5,990 nucleotides of DNA from Ruminococcus sp. CAG:382 (GTDB lineage: Bacteria; Bacillota; Clostridia; Oscillospirales; CAG-382), in the NCBI GenBank assembly GCA_000433115.1, contig FR892235.1:25823-31812 (forward strand), in the 5' to 3' direction. How positions within the stretch are numbered: the first letter of the stretch is position 1; each line of letters starts with the position of its first letter. Below are positions 1 to 5,721 of this stretch, in pieces. The notes under the pieces were generated by a model. The model worked only from the letters and a program-made list of their open reading frames with translations. It did not search any database and had not been told where the DNA came from. A program made the translations under genes and the position numbers.

Positions 1-4
1 CAAA

Positions 5-41
5 CAGGGGAACCGGCGAAAACCGGTCCCCCTGATTTTTT
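5..41 (+). terminator. Rho-independent terminator of an upstream + strand gene outside the window
   Basis: The arms at 5-16 and 23-34 pair over 12 positions with a single A-C mismatch around a 6-nt loop, and the GC-rich stem is followed on the + strand by a six-T run at 36-41. On the minus strand only a short broken T tract follows, so the signal is best read as ending a + strand transcript that enters from the left. That gene is not in the window. Confidence 0.8.
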
Positions 42-194
42 GTCTTTCAAAGCCGAAACAAAAATGTGTTTTATAATGTTTTTTCTGAAAACGTACAAAA
101 TCACCAATTAAAACACGTAAAAATATGTGGCTGCGCATTTCATAATCGGAAAAAATACAAAATCGACTGCATTGGGAAAGCTGTGCAGCAATGG

Positions 195-235
195 AATAAA
201 AACGCCGGATCATCTGTGTTCGCAGGGATCCGGCG
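195..235 (-). terminator. Rho-independent terminator of the CNNM gene
   Basis: A perfect 9-bp inverted repeat (203-211 with 227-235, CGCCGGATC/GATCCGGCG) encloses a 15-nt loop that can pair further through CTG/CAG. Read on the minus strand, the stem is followed by TTTTTATT (202-195). It starts 29 bases beyond the CNNM stop codon, in the right place and orientation to end that transcript. Confidence 0.85.
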
Positions 236-263
236 GGTTCATTACTTTGTACTCTGCCGCAGA

Positions 264-1643
264 TCAGACACCTGCGGCTTCTTTTTCTTTTCTGCTTTTC
301 TTTTCATCGTCTCCGTCGTCATCGCTTTCGTCGTCAACAGGCAGTTTTACAACGGTCATTTTCATGATACGGTGATCCTTGATCTCCGTAACTTTTATGT
401 GCAGCGTCGGAAGATCCACTTCAAAAACGCTGCCGTCATCGGGAACAATGCCGTAGTTTGAGAAGACATATCCGCCCATCGTGTCGTAATCATCGACAGG
501 AAGGTCAAGATCAAGCTCTTCTGCAACATCCGCAAGAGGCGCAACGCCGTGAATTATCCATGTGTCGTCGGAAACCTTGCGGATTTCCGGTTCTTCGTTG
601 ACAGTGGTTTCATCGTCGTTGAGGTCGCCGACGATCTGTTCAAGCAGGTCGTTCATCGTAACAATACCCATAAGACCGCCGTATTCGTCCAGTACGACAC
701 CGAAATGGTTGCGGGTCGTCTGCATCTGGCGGAACAGAACGTCCGCGTGAATGCCTTCGGGAACGAAGTATGCGGGGCGTACCGCTTCCTTCATGAGCTT
801 CTTGCGGTCGGCTCCGCGAAGACGGAAATAGTCTTTGACATACAGCACACCCACCACATCGTCAATCGTTTCGCCGCATACGGGATATATCGAATGGCGC
901 GTTTCGTGAATGGTATTTTCCCACGTCGCGTTGTCCTCCTTTGTCCAGAGGACGCATACGTCGGTACGGTGTGTTGCGAATTCGCTGACGGTACGGTCGT
1001 CAAATTCGAACACGTTCTGAATCATTTTTTGTTCCTGCTCGTCGATAACGCCCTTCTGACCGCTTTCGTCGACCATAAGACGTATCTCCTCCTCGCTGAC
1101 CTCTTCATCCTCCTGGTTCGGGTCGATTCCCAGCAGTCTGAGAACGCCGTTTGTGGAAACCGAAAGAAGCCAGACGACCGGGGTGAATACTTTCGCGACA
1201 CCGCAGAGCATAGGTGCCATTGCAAGCGACATTTTTTCGCTTTTTTTCATGGCAACACGCTTGGGAACAAGCTCGCCGAATATCAGCGTGATGTATGAGA
1301 GTATAAGCGTGATGACCACGACGGATATCGCCTGCAATGTGTCCTCGTTTACCGTGACGCCGAGCGAAATGAGCCACGAAACAAGACGTGAGGCAAAGTT
1401 ATCCGCCGCAAACGCACTTCCGAGAAAGCCGGAAAGCGTTATTGCGATCTGAATTGTGGAGAGGAATTTTGCCGGCTGTTCTGTCAGTCTGCGCAGCTTT
1501 TTTGCGCGCTTGTTGCCGTTTTCCTCGAGCTTTGTGATTTTGGCTTCATTTACCGATAAAACCGCAATCTCCGCACACGCAAAGACCGCGTTTAAAAATA
1601 TCAGTATAAGCTGGAGAATAAGCTGTCCCCATATTGATTTCAT
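264..1643 (-). CDS. CNNM/CorC-HlyC family membrane protein, likely Mg2+ or divalent cation exporter
   Basis: A 459-residue protein with the full architecture of the bacterial CNNM family, often annotated as hemolysin or TlyC. An N-terminal DUF21 transmembrane domain (about 1-200) has hydrophobic segments near 5-30, 62-82, 103-125 and 143-165, and the conserved GELVPKR at 123-129. A CBS pair follows (about 205-340), with the typical run HFGVVLDEYGGLMGIVT starting at 313. A CorC_HlyC domain (about 352-435) holds YDTMGGYVF at 386-394. Characterised members such as MpfA and CorC-related proteins move Mg2+ out of the cell, with the CBS pair sensing nucleotide; that role is inferred here, and the old hemolysin label is probably misleading. 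The ATG is preceded by GGAGGA (1656-1661) at a rather long 12-nt spacing. The C-terminus (437-459) is an Asp/Glu block then a Lys/Arg-rich tail outside the folded domains. The gene is monocistronic, with a long structured leader upstream and its own terminator. Confidence 0.93.
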   Translation of the reverse strand: MKSIWGQLILQLILIFLNAVFACAEIAVLSVNEAKITKLEENGNKRAKKLRRLTEQPAKFLSTIQIAITLSGFLGSAFAADNFASRLVSWLISLGVTVNEDTLQAISVVVITLILSYITLIFGELVPKRVAMKKSEKMSLAMAPMLCGVAKVFTPVVWLLSVSTNGVLRLLGIDPNQEDEEVSEEEIRLMVDESGQKGVIDEQEQKMIQNVFEFDDRTVSEFATHRTDVCVLWTKEDNATWENTIHETRHSIYPVCGETIDDVVGVLYVKDYFRLRGADRKKLMKEAVRPAYFVPEGIHADVLFRQMQTTRNHFGVVLDEYGGLMGIVTMNDLLEQIVGDLNDDETTVNEEPEIRKVSDDTWIIHGVAPLADVAEELDLDLPVDDYDTMGGYVFSNYGIVPDDGSVFEVDLPTLHIKVTEIKDHRIMKMTVVKLPVDDESDDDGDDEKKSRKEKEAAGV

Positions 1644-1927
1644 AAATTAAGATTTTCCTCCGGAATGCGTACATAAAGTACCGATTATTGTTACTGAAAA
1701 TTACTGAAAGCCTATCCGGTGAAAATCAGGTAAGAAGCCTACGAAAATGCAAAAAGGCATAACGGCACCCGAAAAAAGAGCGCAGTAATGCCTTGAATAT
1801 GCGAAGTTCGTATGCTTTACAGGCAGAATTGATGGAACGGCGGCAAAAAGCGCCGACACATCGTCGGTTGCCGTCGGTACAGCCCGTACTGTCCATTTAA
1901 GCATATTCCTCCAATCATTGATTATTT
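1644..1927 (-). promoter_or_regulatory. Long structured 5' leader of the CNNM gene (candidate attenuator/riboswitch or small RNA)
   Basis: About 280 nt separate the predicted transcription start (near 1927) from the CNNM start codon. Within it an 8-bp helix (1795-1802 with 1901-1908) encloses a 5-bp helix (1832-1836/1892-1896), a GTAC hairpin (1877-1889) and a stem-loop (1841-1846/1868-1873 over 1853-1857/1863-1867). A 7-bp helix (1811-1817/1899-1905) competes with the first one for the same strand. Immediately 3' comes a terminator-like hairpin (1751-1794). No promoter is visible between that hairpin and the CNNM gene, so transcripts reaching it would have to read through. I compared it from memory with the M-box, yybP-ykoY, T-box and c-di-GMP riboswitches and see none of them. 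Two short frames start here (ATG at 1904 or 1896), but neither shows protein family character. It could equally be a stand-alone RNA of about 175 nt. Confidence 0.5.
1751..1794 (-). terminator. Terminator-like hairpin inside the CNNM leader (fprA terminator or attenuator)
   Basis: On the minus strand AAGGCAT (1794-1788) pairs with ATGCCTT (1760-1754). The stem continues inward through two single mismatches and further pairs, including two G-U pairs, to a loop of mostly U, giving about 15 pairs. It is followed by a five-U run (1755-1751, partly in the stem) and then GC, so the U tract is modest. It lies downstream of both the fprA stop and the 1934-1962 promoter, so it would end fprA read-through and also attenuate or end the transcript made from that promoter. 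Confidence 0.6.
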
Positions 1928-1933
1928 ATAACT

Positions 1934-1962
1934 ATAATATCACATTTATGCCGATGTGTCAA
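1934..1962 (-). promoter_or_regulatory. Sigma-A promoter for the CNNM leader / small RNA
   Basis: On the minus strand TTGACA (1962-1957, perfect consensus) is followed by a 17-bp spacer and TATTAT (1939-1934), with a TGA extension just before the -10. Predicted start is near 1927. The -35 box overlaps the fprA stop codon (1959-1961), so the promoter begins inside the end of the upstream gene. It is the best-matching promoter in the window. Confidence 0.85.
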
Positions 1963-3161
1963 TAGCGTTTTTTTAGTGTTTCGCAAATCGCGTCAGCAAG
2001 AGCAATCAGCTCGTCGCGTTTTTCCGGCTTGACGGACGATTTAAGTGTGACGGGATTTGCAATGACGTTCATGCCCTTCATTGAAGAAAGAATATTTTTC
2101 ATCTGTCCCGCAGCTGTTGCCGCCCAGGTTCCGTTTTCAATGAGCGCGACCGTACGGTTTTGCAGATTATGCGCCTTGAGGTCAAGCAGAAGGTTTTCCA
2201 TCGTGACAAAAATACCGCCGTTATATGTTGTTGTGGCAAATACGATATGACTGTATCTGAACGCTTCCGCGACGACATACGAGGGATGTGTCACCGAAAC
2301 ATCATACATCTGAATGTTCTTGACTCCCTGCTCGCCGAGCCTGTTTGCAACGATCTCGGCAGCGCTCTGCGTGTTGCCGTAGACGCTGGAATATGCAATG
2401 AGAACCCCTTTTATTTCGCGTTCATAAGCACTCCATTTTGCATATTTCTGAATCAGGTTGTCAATATCTTTTCTCCAGATAAGACCGTGAAGCGGGCAAA
2501 TCATGGATATGCGGAGCGACTGCGCTTTATTCAGCAGCGCTTTGACCTGCACGCCGTACTTACCGACAATATTCGTGTAATAGCGGCGGTATTCCGACAT
2601 GTCCGGTGTCGATTCGTCGGCAAATATGTTGCCGTTCAGTGCGCCGAAGCTGCCGAATGCGTCGGCGGAATAGAGCGTTTCCTCTGTCATGTCATATGTG
2701 ACCATCACCTCGGGCCAATGAACAAGCGGCGCCATGACAAAGGTGAAGATGTGTCTGCCGGTGCAGAGTGTGTCGCCCTCCTTGACGAGATGTGCGCGTG
2801 AATCAATATCAAAAGCAAAGAACTGCTTTATCATGTCGGCAGTCTTTGCGTTGCAGACAATCCTGACTTCGGGATGACGCACGACAAGCTCGCCGAGTGT
2901 TGCGGCGTGGTCCGGTTCCATGTGATTCACGATGACATAGTCAAGCTGTCTGCCCGAAAGCAGATGCTCAACGCCGTCAAGGAAAACGTCGGACACTTCC
3001 TTGTCTACCGTATCGAGCAGAACTGTTTTTTCGTCAAGTACGAGATACGAATTATATGATACTCCGCGCGGTATGGGATAAACGCTTTCGAAAAGCGCCT
3101 TGCGGCGGTCGTTGCCGCCTACCCAGTACATATCGGCGGTGATTTTTATTTCCTGATGCAT
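1959..3161 (-). CDS. fprA: FprA-type flavodiiron protein (O2/NO reductase)
   Basis: A soluble 400-residue A-type flavodiiron protein that reduces O2 to water and/or NO to N2O in anaerobes, using electrons from rubredoxin or a related carrier. The N-terminal metallo-beta-lactamase-like domain (about 1-248) carries the full diiron ligand set: H80-x-E82-x-D84 (in VNHMEPDH), H148 (PLVHWPE), D166 (SADAFGSFG) and H225 (CPLHGLIW). The C-terminal flavodoxin domain (about 252-398) has the FMN phosphate loop YSSVYGNTQ at 257-265. There is no C-terminal rubredoxin or flavin reductase extension, so the reductase must be a separate protein. The reading frame is open upstream to 3305, but the ATG at 3161 is chosen because GGAGGT sits 7 nt before it, the protein then begins at the usual family position (ITADMYWVGG), and the promoter would lie inside the longer version. 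Oxygen specificity versus NO specificity cannot be told from sequence. Confidence 0.95.
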   Translation of the reverse strand: MHQEIKITADMYWVGGNDRRKALFESVYPIPRGVSYNSYLVLDEKTVLLDTVDKEVSDVFLDGVEHLLSGRQLDYVIVNHMEPDHAATLGELVVRHPEVRIVCNAKTADMIKQFFAFDIDSRAHLVKEGDTLCTGRHIFTFVMAPLVHWPEVMVTYDMTEETLYSADAFGSFGALNGNIFADESTPDMSEYRRYYTNIVGKYGVQVKALLNKAQSLRISMICPLHGLIWRKDIDNLIQKYAKWSAYEREIKGVLIAYSSVYGNTQSAAEIVANRLGEQGVKNIQMYDVSVTHPSYVVAEAFRYSHIVFATTTYNGGIFVTMENLLLDLKAHNLQNRTVALIENGTWAATAAGQMKNILSSMKGMNVIANPVTLKSSVKPEKRDELIALADAICETLKKRY

Positions 3162-3195
3162 TGATTTTACCTCCGAATACACATCATTTACCGAT

Positions 3196-3224
3196 ATTTT
3201 ATCACAAAAAACAGATATTTTCAA
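3196..3224 (-). promoter_or_regulatory. fprA promoter
   Basis: On the minus strand TTGAAA (3224-3219), a 17-bp spacer, then TAAAAT (3201-3196) with a TGA extended -10. The predicted start is about 3189, leaving a leader of roughly 28 nt that carries the GGAGGT ribosome binding site. The -35 box directly abuts the palindrome at 3225-3238. Confidence 0.75.
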
Positions 3225-3238
3225 GTTGCATATGCAAC
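3225..3238. promoter_or_regulatory. 14-bp perfect palindrome, probable operator between fprA and nif3-like promoters
   Basis: GTTGCATATGCAAC is an exact inverted repeat. It abuts the -35 box of the fprA promoter and overlaps the -35 box of the divergent promoter. Its centre lies about 42 bases upstream of the predicted fprA start and about 30 bases upstream of the predicted nif3-like start. That geometry would suit activation of the first gene, repression of the second, or repression of both. Dyads of this length and form are typical of dimeric winged-helix regulators such as the MarR family; the actual regulator is not in the window and its identity is a guess. Confidence 0.6.
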
Positions 3239-3254
3239 ATAATTGTGGTACAAT
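3226..3254 (+). promoter_or_regulatory. Promoter of the nif3-like gene
   Basis: TACAAT at 3249-3254 has a TGG extension (TGn) and lies 17 bp after TTGCAT (3226-3231), a weak -35 match that is compensated by the extended -10. The predicted start near 3261 gives a 35-nt leader with GGAGGA at 3285-3290. The -35 region is embedded in the palindrome at 3225-3238. Confidence 0.65.
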
Positions 3255-3295
3255 AGAACCGCAAAATCGTTTTTGATTCATAACGGAGGAATAAA

Positions 3296-4087
3296 ATGAA
3301 AGCACACGAAGTGATTGAACAGCTCATAGAAATGTCGGGAGTTCATCTTGACCCGACCGTTGATACGCTGAAACTCGGCGACAACGATAAGGAAACAAAA
3401 AAGGTGGCGTTCTGCTTTACCGCAACGCCCGATGTCATCAGAAAGGCGGCAGCGTGGGGCGCTGATGTGATAATAACACATGAACCGACTTTTTATGACC
3501 ATTTTGACAATTTCAAAGAAAATGCCGTGACTATAGCCAAGAAAAAGCTGCTTGATGAAAGCGGAGTTACGGTTTACCGCTATCATGATCACCCGCATTT
3601 TGCCGCAGACGGTGATATGATTCACAAAGGATTTCTGAGAAAGGTCGGTTTTGAAGGGAATCTGGTGCATGATGCGGGCGGTTCTGCCGACTCGTTTTTC
3701 GACTTTGACACGCCGATAACTCCCCGTGAGGCTGCCGGTATTATTTCGGATAAGCTGAAGATTCATCATGTGCGTATAATCGGCGCGGCGGACGCAAAGA
3801 TGACAAAAGCTCTGCTTTGCCTTGGAGCGTGCGGTGATATCGGTGTCAACACTCTCCGCGATACCGACAGGGAAATGGTAATCTCCGGTGAGGACTGCGA
3901 ATGGAAAAACGGTTGTTTTGTCCGTGATGCCGCCGAGCTCGGAATGAAAAAAGCCTTGATACTTCTCGGTCATTGCGCAAGCGAGCGCGACGGTATGGAG
4001 TATATCCGCGATATGTGGGATGAGCGCTACGGTAGCAAAAACGGCGTAGAGAGCAGATATTTCCAGACCCCCGACCTTTTTGCGTGA
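3296..4087 (+). CDS. NIF3/DUF34 family dinuclear metal-binding protein
   Basis: A 263-residue protein of the NIF3 (YbgI/YqfO, DUF34) family, a toroidal dinuclear metal protein often annotated as a GTP cyclohydrolase I type 2 homolog; its true cellular role is unsettled. Family marks include ADVIITHEPTFY at 56-67 with H62, a His/Asp cluster H97-D98-H99-P100-H101, and the C-terminal GHCASE at 225-230 with H226 and E230, matching the H...E metal pair of the family. The usual HHP is HEP here, so the second His is a Glu. The length fits the short form without the PII-like insertion found in YqfO. The ATG has GGAGGA five nt upstream. It is transcribed away from fprA and ends in a strong bidirectional terminator, so it is probably monocistronic; the trmK-type neighbour common in Firmicutes is absent. 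Confidence 0.9.
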   Translation: MKAHEVIEQLIEMSGVHLDPTVDTLKLGDNDKETKKVAFCFTATPDVIRKAAAWGADVIITHEPTFYDHFDNFKENAVTIAKKKLLDESGVTVYRYHDHPHFAADGDMIHKGFLRKVGFEGNLVHDAGGSADSFFDFDTPITPREAAGIISDKLKIHHVRIIGAADAKMTKALLCLGACGDIGVNTLRDTDREMVISGEDCEWKNGCFVRDAAELGMKKALILLGHCASERDGMEYIRDMWDERYGSKNGVESRYFQTPDLFA

Positions 4088-4115
4088 ATTAACCATAGGT
4101 TTTATCCAAATCAAT

Positions 4116-4163
4116 TATAAATACAAATACAGCCCGCTTTCGCGGGCTGTATTTGTATTTATA
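4116..4163. terminator. Bidirectional terminator between convergent nif3-like and lipoprotein genes
   Basis: A perfect 22-bp inverted repeat (4116-4137 with 4142-4163) closes a TTTC tetraloop. The inner part is GC-rich (CAGCCCGC/GCGGGCTG) and the outer part is A/T-rich on both sides, supplying T-rich 3' ends for either direction. It lies 28 bases after the nif3-like stop and 7 bases beyond the lipoprotein stop on the other strand, fitting a shared terminator. Confidence 0.93.
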
Positions 4164-4170
4164 CGGAAAA

Positions 4171-5526
4171 TCAGCCGAAGATGGAATCGATATTGCGCTC
4201 CACGAGTATATAGATGATATAATCAGGCTTTTTCTGCTTCATTTCGTTGTTGCTGAAGGCGTAATCCCACATGCTTTTATACCATGTGGTGTCGAAGCGT
4301 TCGGCGAGGATATCGTAAAGCTGTGACGAATAGCTGTCGCGCATGACGAGTGCCGAAGGAAGCTCGGGGCGGTTTGTCTGTATGGTGCGCTGATTCTGAA
4401 CGGTACCCGGATCATATGTCAGTCTTCTGTCGCTCACATAGCGGCGTATGGACGAGATCTGACTCGGCATTTCGAACTTCGGGGTGCGGAGTACGTTGTA
4501 TTCGCGCATCGGCGTGTCATTTGATGCGTAGCCGTTGATGCCGTAATATTCAAGATATGTCGCGATGTCGCCGCCGAGGTAATAATCCTCTGCCCAGTTG
4601 AATTCGTCAAAGGTGCGGGGGGCGCATTCGGGATGCTTCTCCGAAATATAGTTAAACAGCTCGGTATAGGCGATGAAGCTACCGTAGTCATTCCAGTGAC
4701 TGTCGGTTTTCCAGTAGAGCTTGTATTCGTCGTTTTTGTGCTCTTCAAAGGCGGGGCGCAGGTCGATGACTTTGATCCCGGCGTTTGTGATCGCTTCCGT
4801 GACCTGTTCAAGGCGGCTGGCACGCTTTTGCGGAACGTAGTTTGCGGGCATGGTTTCGGGATATGTCGTTGCGGGAGACGGTACGATCATATATATTATC
4901 TCGCTGTCCGGCAGATCGCTTTTCAGTTTTTCGGAACGCGATTTCAGGCGGTTTGTCAATGCTTTGAGCTGGTTGTCGTTATATGTATTGTTTCTGAGAT
5001 AGTCGTTCAGTGAATATTCGAGGTGGAACTGATAATTACCGCCGGCGATGATATGCCACTGGTCTCTACCGACAGCCTTAGGACGGGCGGTGTACTTCAT
5101 GACTTCGCTTGCGTTTTTGCCTTCGGTCTGAGCGGTCAGCTCAAGATTTACGCTTGTTGCATGGTTATTGACGCGTATTGAGAAATACCCGTGGTCACTC
5201 TGCGAGGAATAAGTTTTGTTTTTGACCTTTGCGGTTACGGTTGCGCCGCTTTCACATGTGCCGATAATGACAAAAATGTTATTTTCGACTCGTGTGCAGC
5301 CTATAACCTCAGGCTGTGCGGTTGTTTCGTCATATATAACGGCGGGTACGGACGGTTCCTCGGATACGGCTTCGGAGGGTTCTTCTGACGCGACGCTTTC
5401 TGCCTCGGAGACGGCGATATCGGATGAGACGGAGGAGTCGCGGCTTGTATCTGCCGGGGTGGTATCACAGGCGGCAAACGAGGTCAGTATCAGGGCGAGA
5501 AGTATTGCGGCAAGTGTTCTTTTCAT
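4171..5526 (-). CDS. Secreted lipoprotein with Ig-like and AlgX/AlgJ-type (DHHW) SGNH-like domain
   Basis: A 451-residue exported protein. Residues 1-20 form a lipoprotein-like signal (MKR, hydrophobic core, then FAAC with C20; Phe at -3 is not ideal). Residues 21-62 are a low-complexity Ser/Glu/Thr-rich linker. A bacterial Ig-like beta domain (about 72-148) shows the GTCESGATVTAKV and GYFSIRVN strand pattern. Residues 150-451 resemble the DHHW/AlgX/AlgJ group of SGNH-like domains: TDSHWNDYG has D275 and H277 as the Asp-x-His part of the triad, and VMRDSYSSQL has S398 as candidate nucleophile. The order Asp-His then Ser is that of AlgX-type proteins. Relatives transfer acetyl groups to polysaccharides, normally with an MBOAT membrane partner; none is adjacent here, so both activity and substrate are inferred. 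The start has a weak AAGG ribosome binding site and its own promoter. Confidence 0.85.
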   Translation of the reverse strand: MKRTLAAILLALILTSFAACDTTPADTSRDSSVSSDIAVSEAESVASEEPSEAVSEEPSVPAVIYDETTAQPEVIGCTRVENNIFVIIGTCESGATVTAKVKNKTYSSQSDHGYFSIRVNNHATSVNLELTAQTEGKNASEVMKYTARPKAVGRDQWHIIAGGNYQFHLEYSLNDYLRNNTYNDNQLKALTNRLKSRSEKLKSDLPDSEIIYMIVPSPATTYPETMPANYVPQKRASRLEQVTEAITNAGIKVIDLRPAFEEHKNDEYKLYWKTDSHWNDYGSFIAYTELFNYISEKHPECAPRTFDEFNWAEDYYLGGDIATYLEYYGINGYASNDTPMREYNVLRTPKFEMPSQISSIRRYVSDRRLTYDPGTVQNQRTIQTNRPELPSALVMRDSYSSQLYDILAERFDTTWYKSMWDYAFSNNEMKQKKPDYIIYILVERNIDSIFG

Positions 5527-5558
5527 GAGTATCTACCTTTTTTACAGTTTTCCTTTCT

Positions 5559-5587
5559 ATAATAGCACACTTTTGTGAAAAAATCAA
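5559..5587 (-). promoter_or_regulatory. Promoter of the lipoprotein gene
   Basis: On the minus strand TTGATT (5587-5582), a 17-bp spacer and TATTAT (5564-5559), preceded by TGC as an extended -10. The predicted start is about 5552, giving a short leader of about 26 nt. Confidence 0.75.
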
Positions 5588-5637
5588 CAGAAAGTTTCCC
5601 GCGCCACGGAAAAGCCGTTGTCTTTCCGAGAGGTGAT

Positions 5638-5721
5638 ATGACAACGTTTTCTGTTGTGTCATTTTCCGGACAGGTTGTGAATACGAATATAAGCGGGTGG
5701 TGCTTATGCTCGGAAGGATAA
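5638..5721 (+). CDS. Possible 27-codon leader ORF overlapping the symporter start
   Basis: ATG at 5638 is preceded by AGAGGTGAT (5629-5637), a close match to the 16S rRNA complement although the spacing is short. The frame MTTFSVVSFSGQVVNTNISG continues for seven more residues to a TAA at 5719-5721, overlapping the first 16 bases of the symporter gene in another frame. Its start falls on a hairpin-prone stretch (5638-5660). I recognise no family. It may be a coupling or leader peptide for the symporter, or a chance frame; the ribosome binding site is the only positive evidence. Confidence 0.3.
   Translation: MTTFSVVSFSGQVVNTNISGWCLCSEG

Noticed and set aside
72..77. TATAAT hexamer in the left intergenic region
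   Set aside because: No -35 match lies at a proper distance and no gene follows on that strand.
66..461. Plus-strand frames near the left end
   Set aside because: They run through the minus-strand terminator and into the 3' end of the CNNM gene on the opposite strand, with no ribosome binding site.
549..1298. Plus-strand 249-codon frame opposite the CNNM gene
   Set aside because: It mirrors the CNNM coding sequence, has no domain character or convincing ribosome binding site, and is best read as a shadow.
1701..1904. Short minus-strand frame of 67 codons in the CNNM leader
   Set aside because: GGAGGA lies only 2 nt before its ATG, the composition is not protein-like, and the segment folds as RNA. 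The better spaced ATG at 1896 (56 codons, ending at 1726) reads through the terminator hairpin and is also unconvincing, though a translated leader cannot be excluded.
1644..1927. M-box (ykoK) Mg2+ riboswitch in front of the CNNM gene
   Set aside because: I looked for it because of the likely Mg2+ role, but the conserved M-box segments are not recognisable.
3162..3305. Extended N-terminus of fprA (48 extra residues, start at 3305)
   Set aside because: The extension has no family similarity, contains the promoter and palindrome, overlaps the nif3-like start, and the ATG at 3161 has an ideal ribosome binding site.
3278..4114. Long minus-strand frame opposite the nif3-like gene
   Set aside because: It is antisense to a clearly conserved protein, has no recognisable domain, and its start region covers the nif3-like ribosome binding site.
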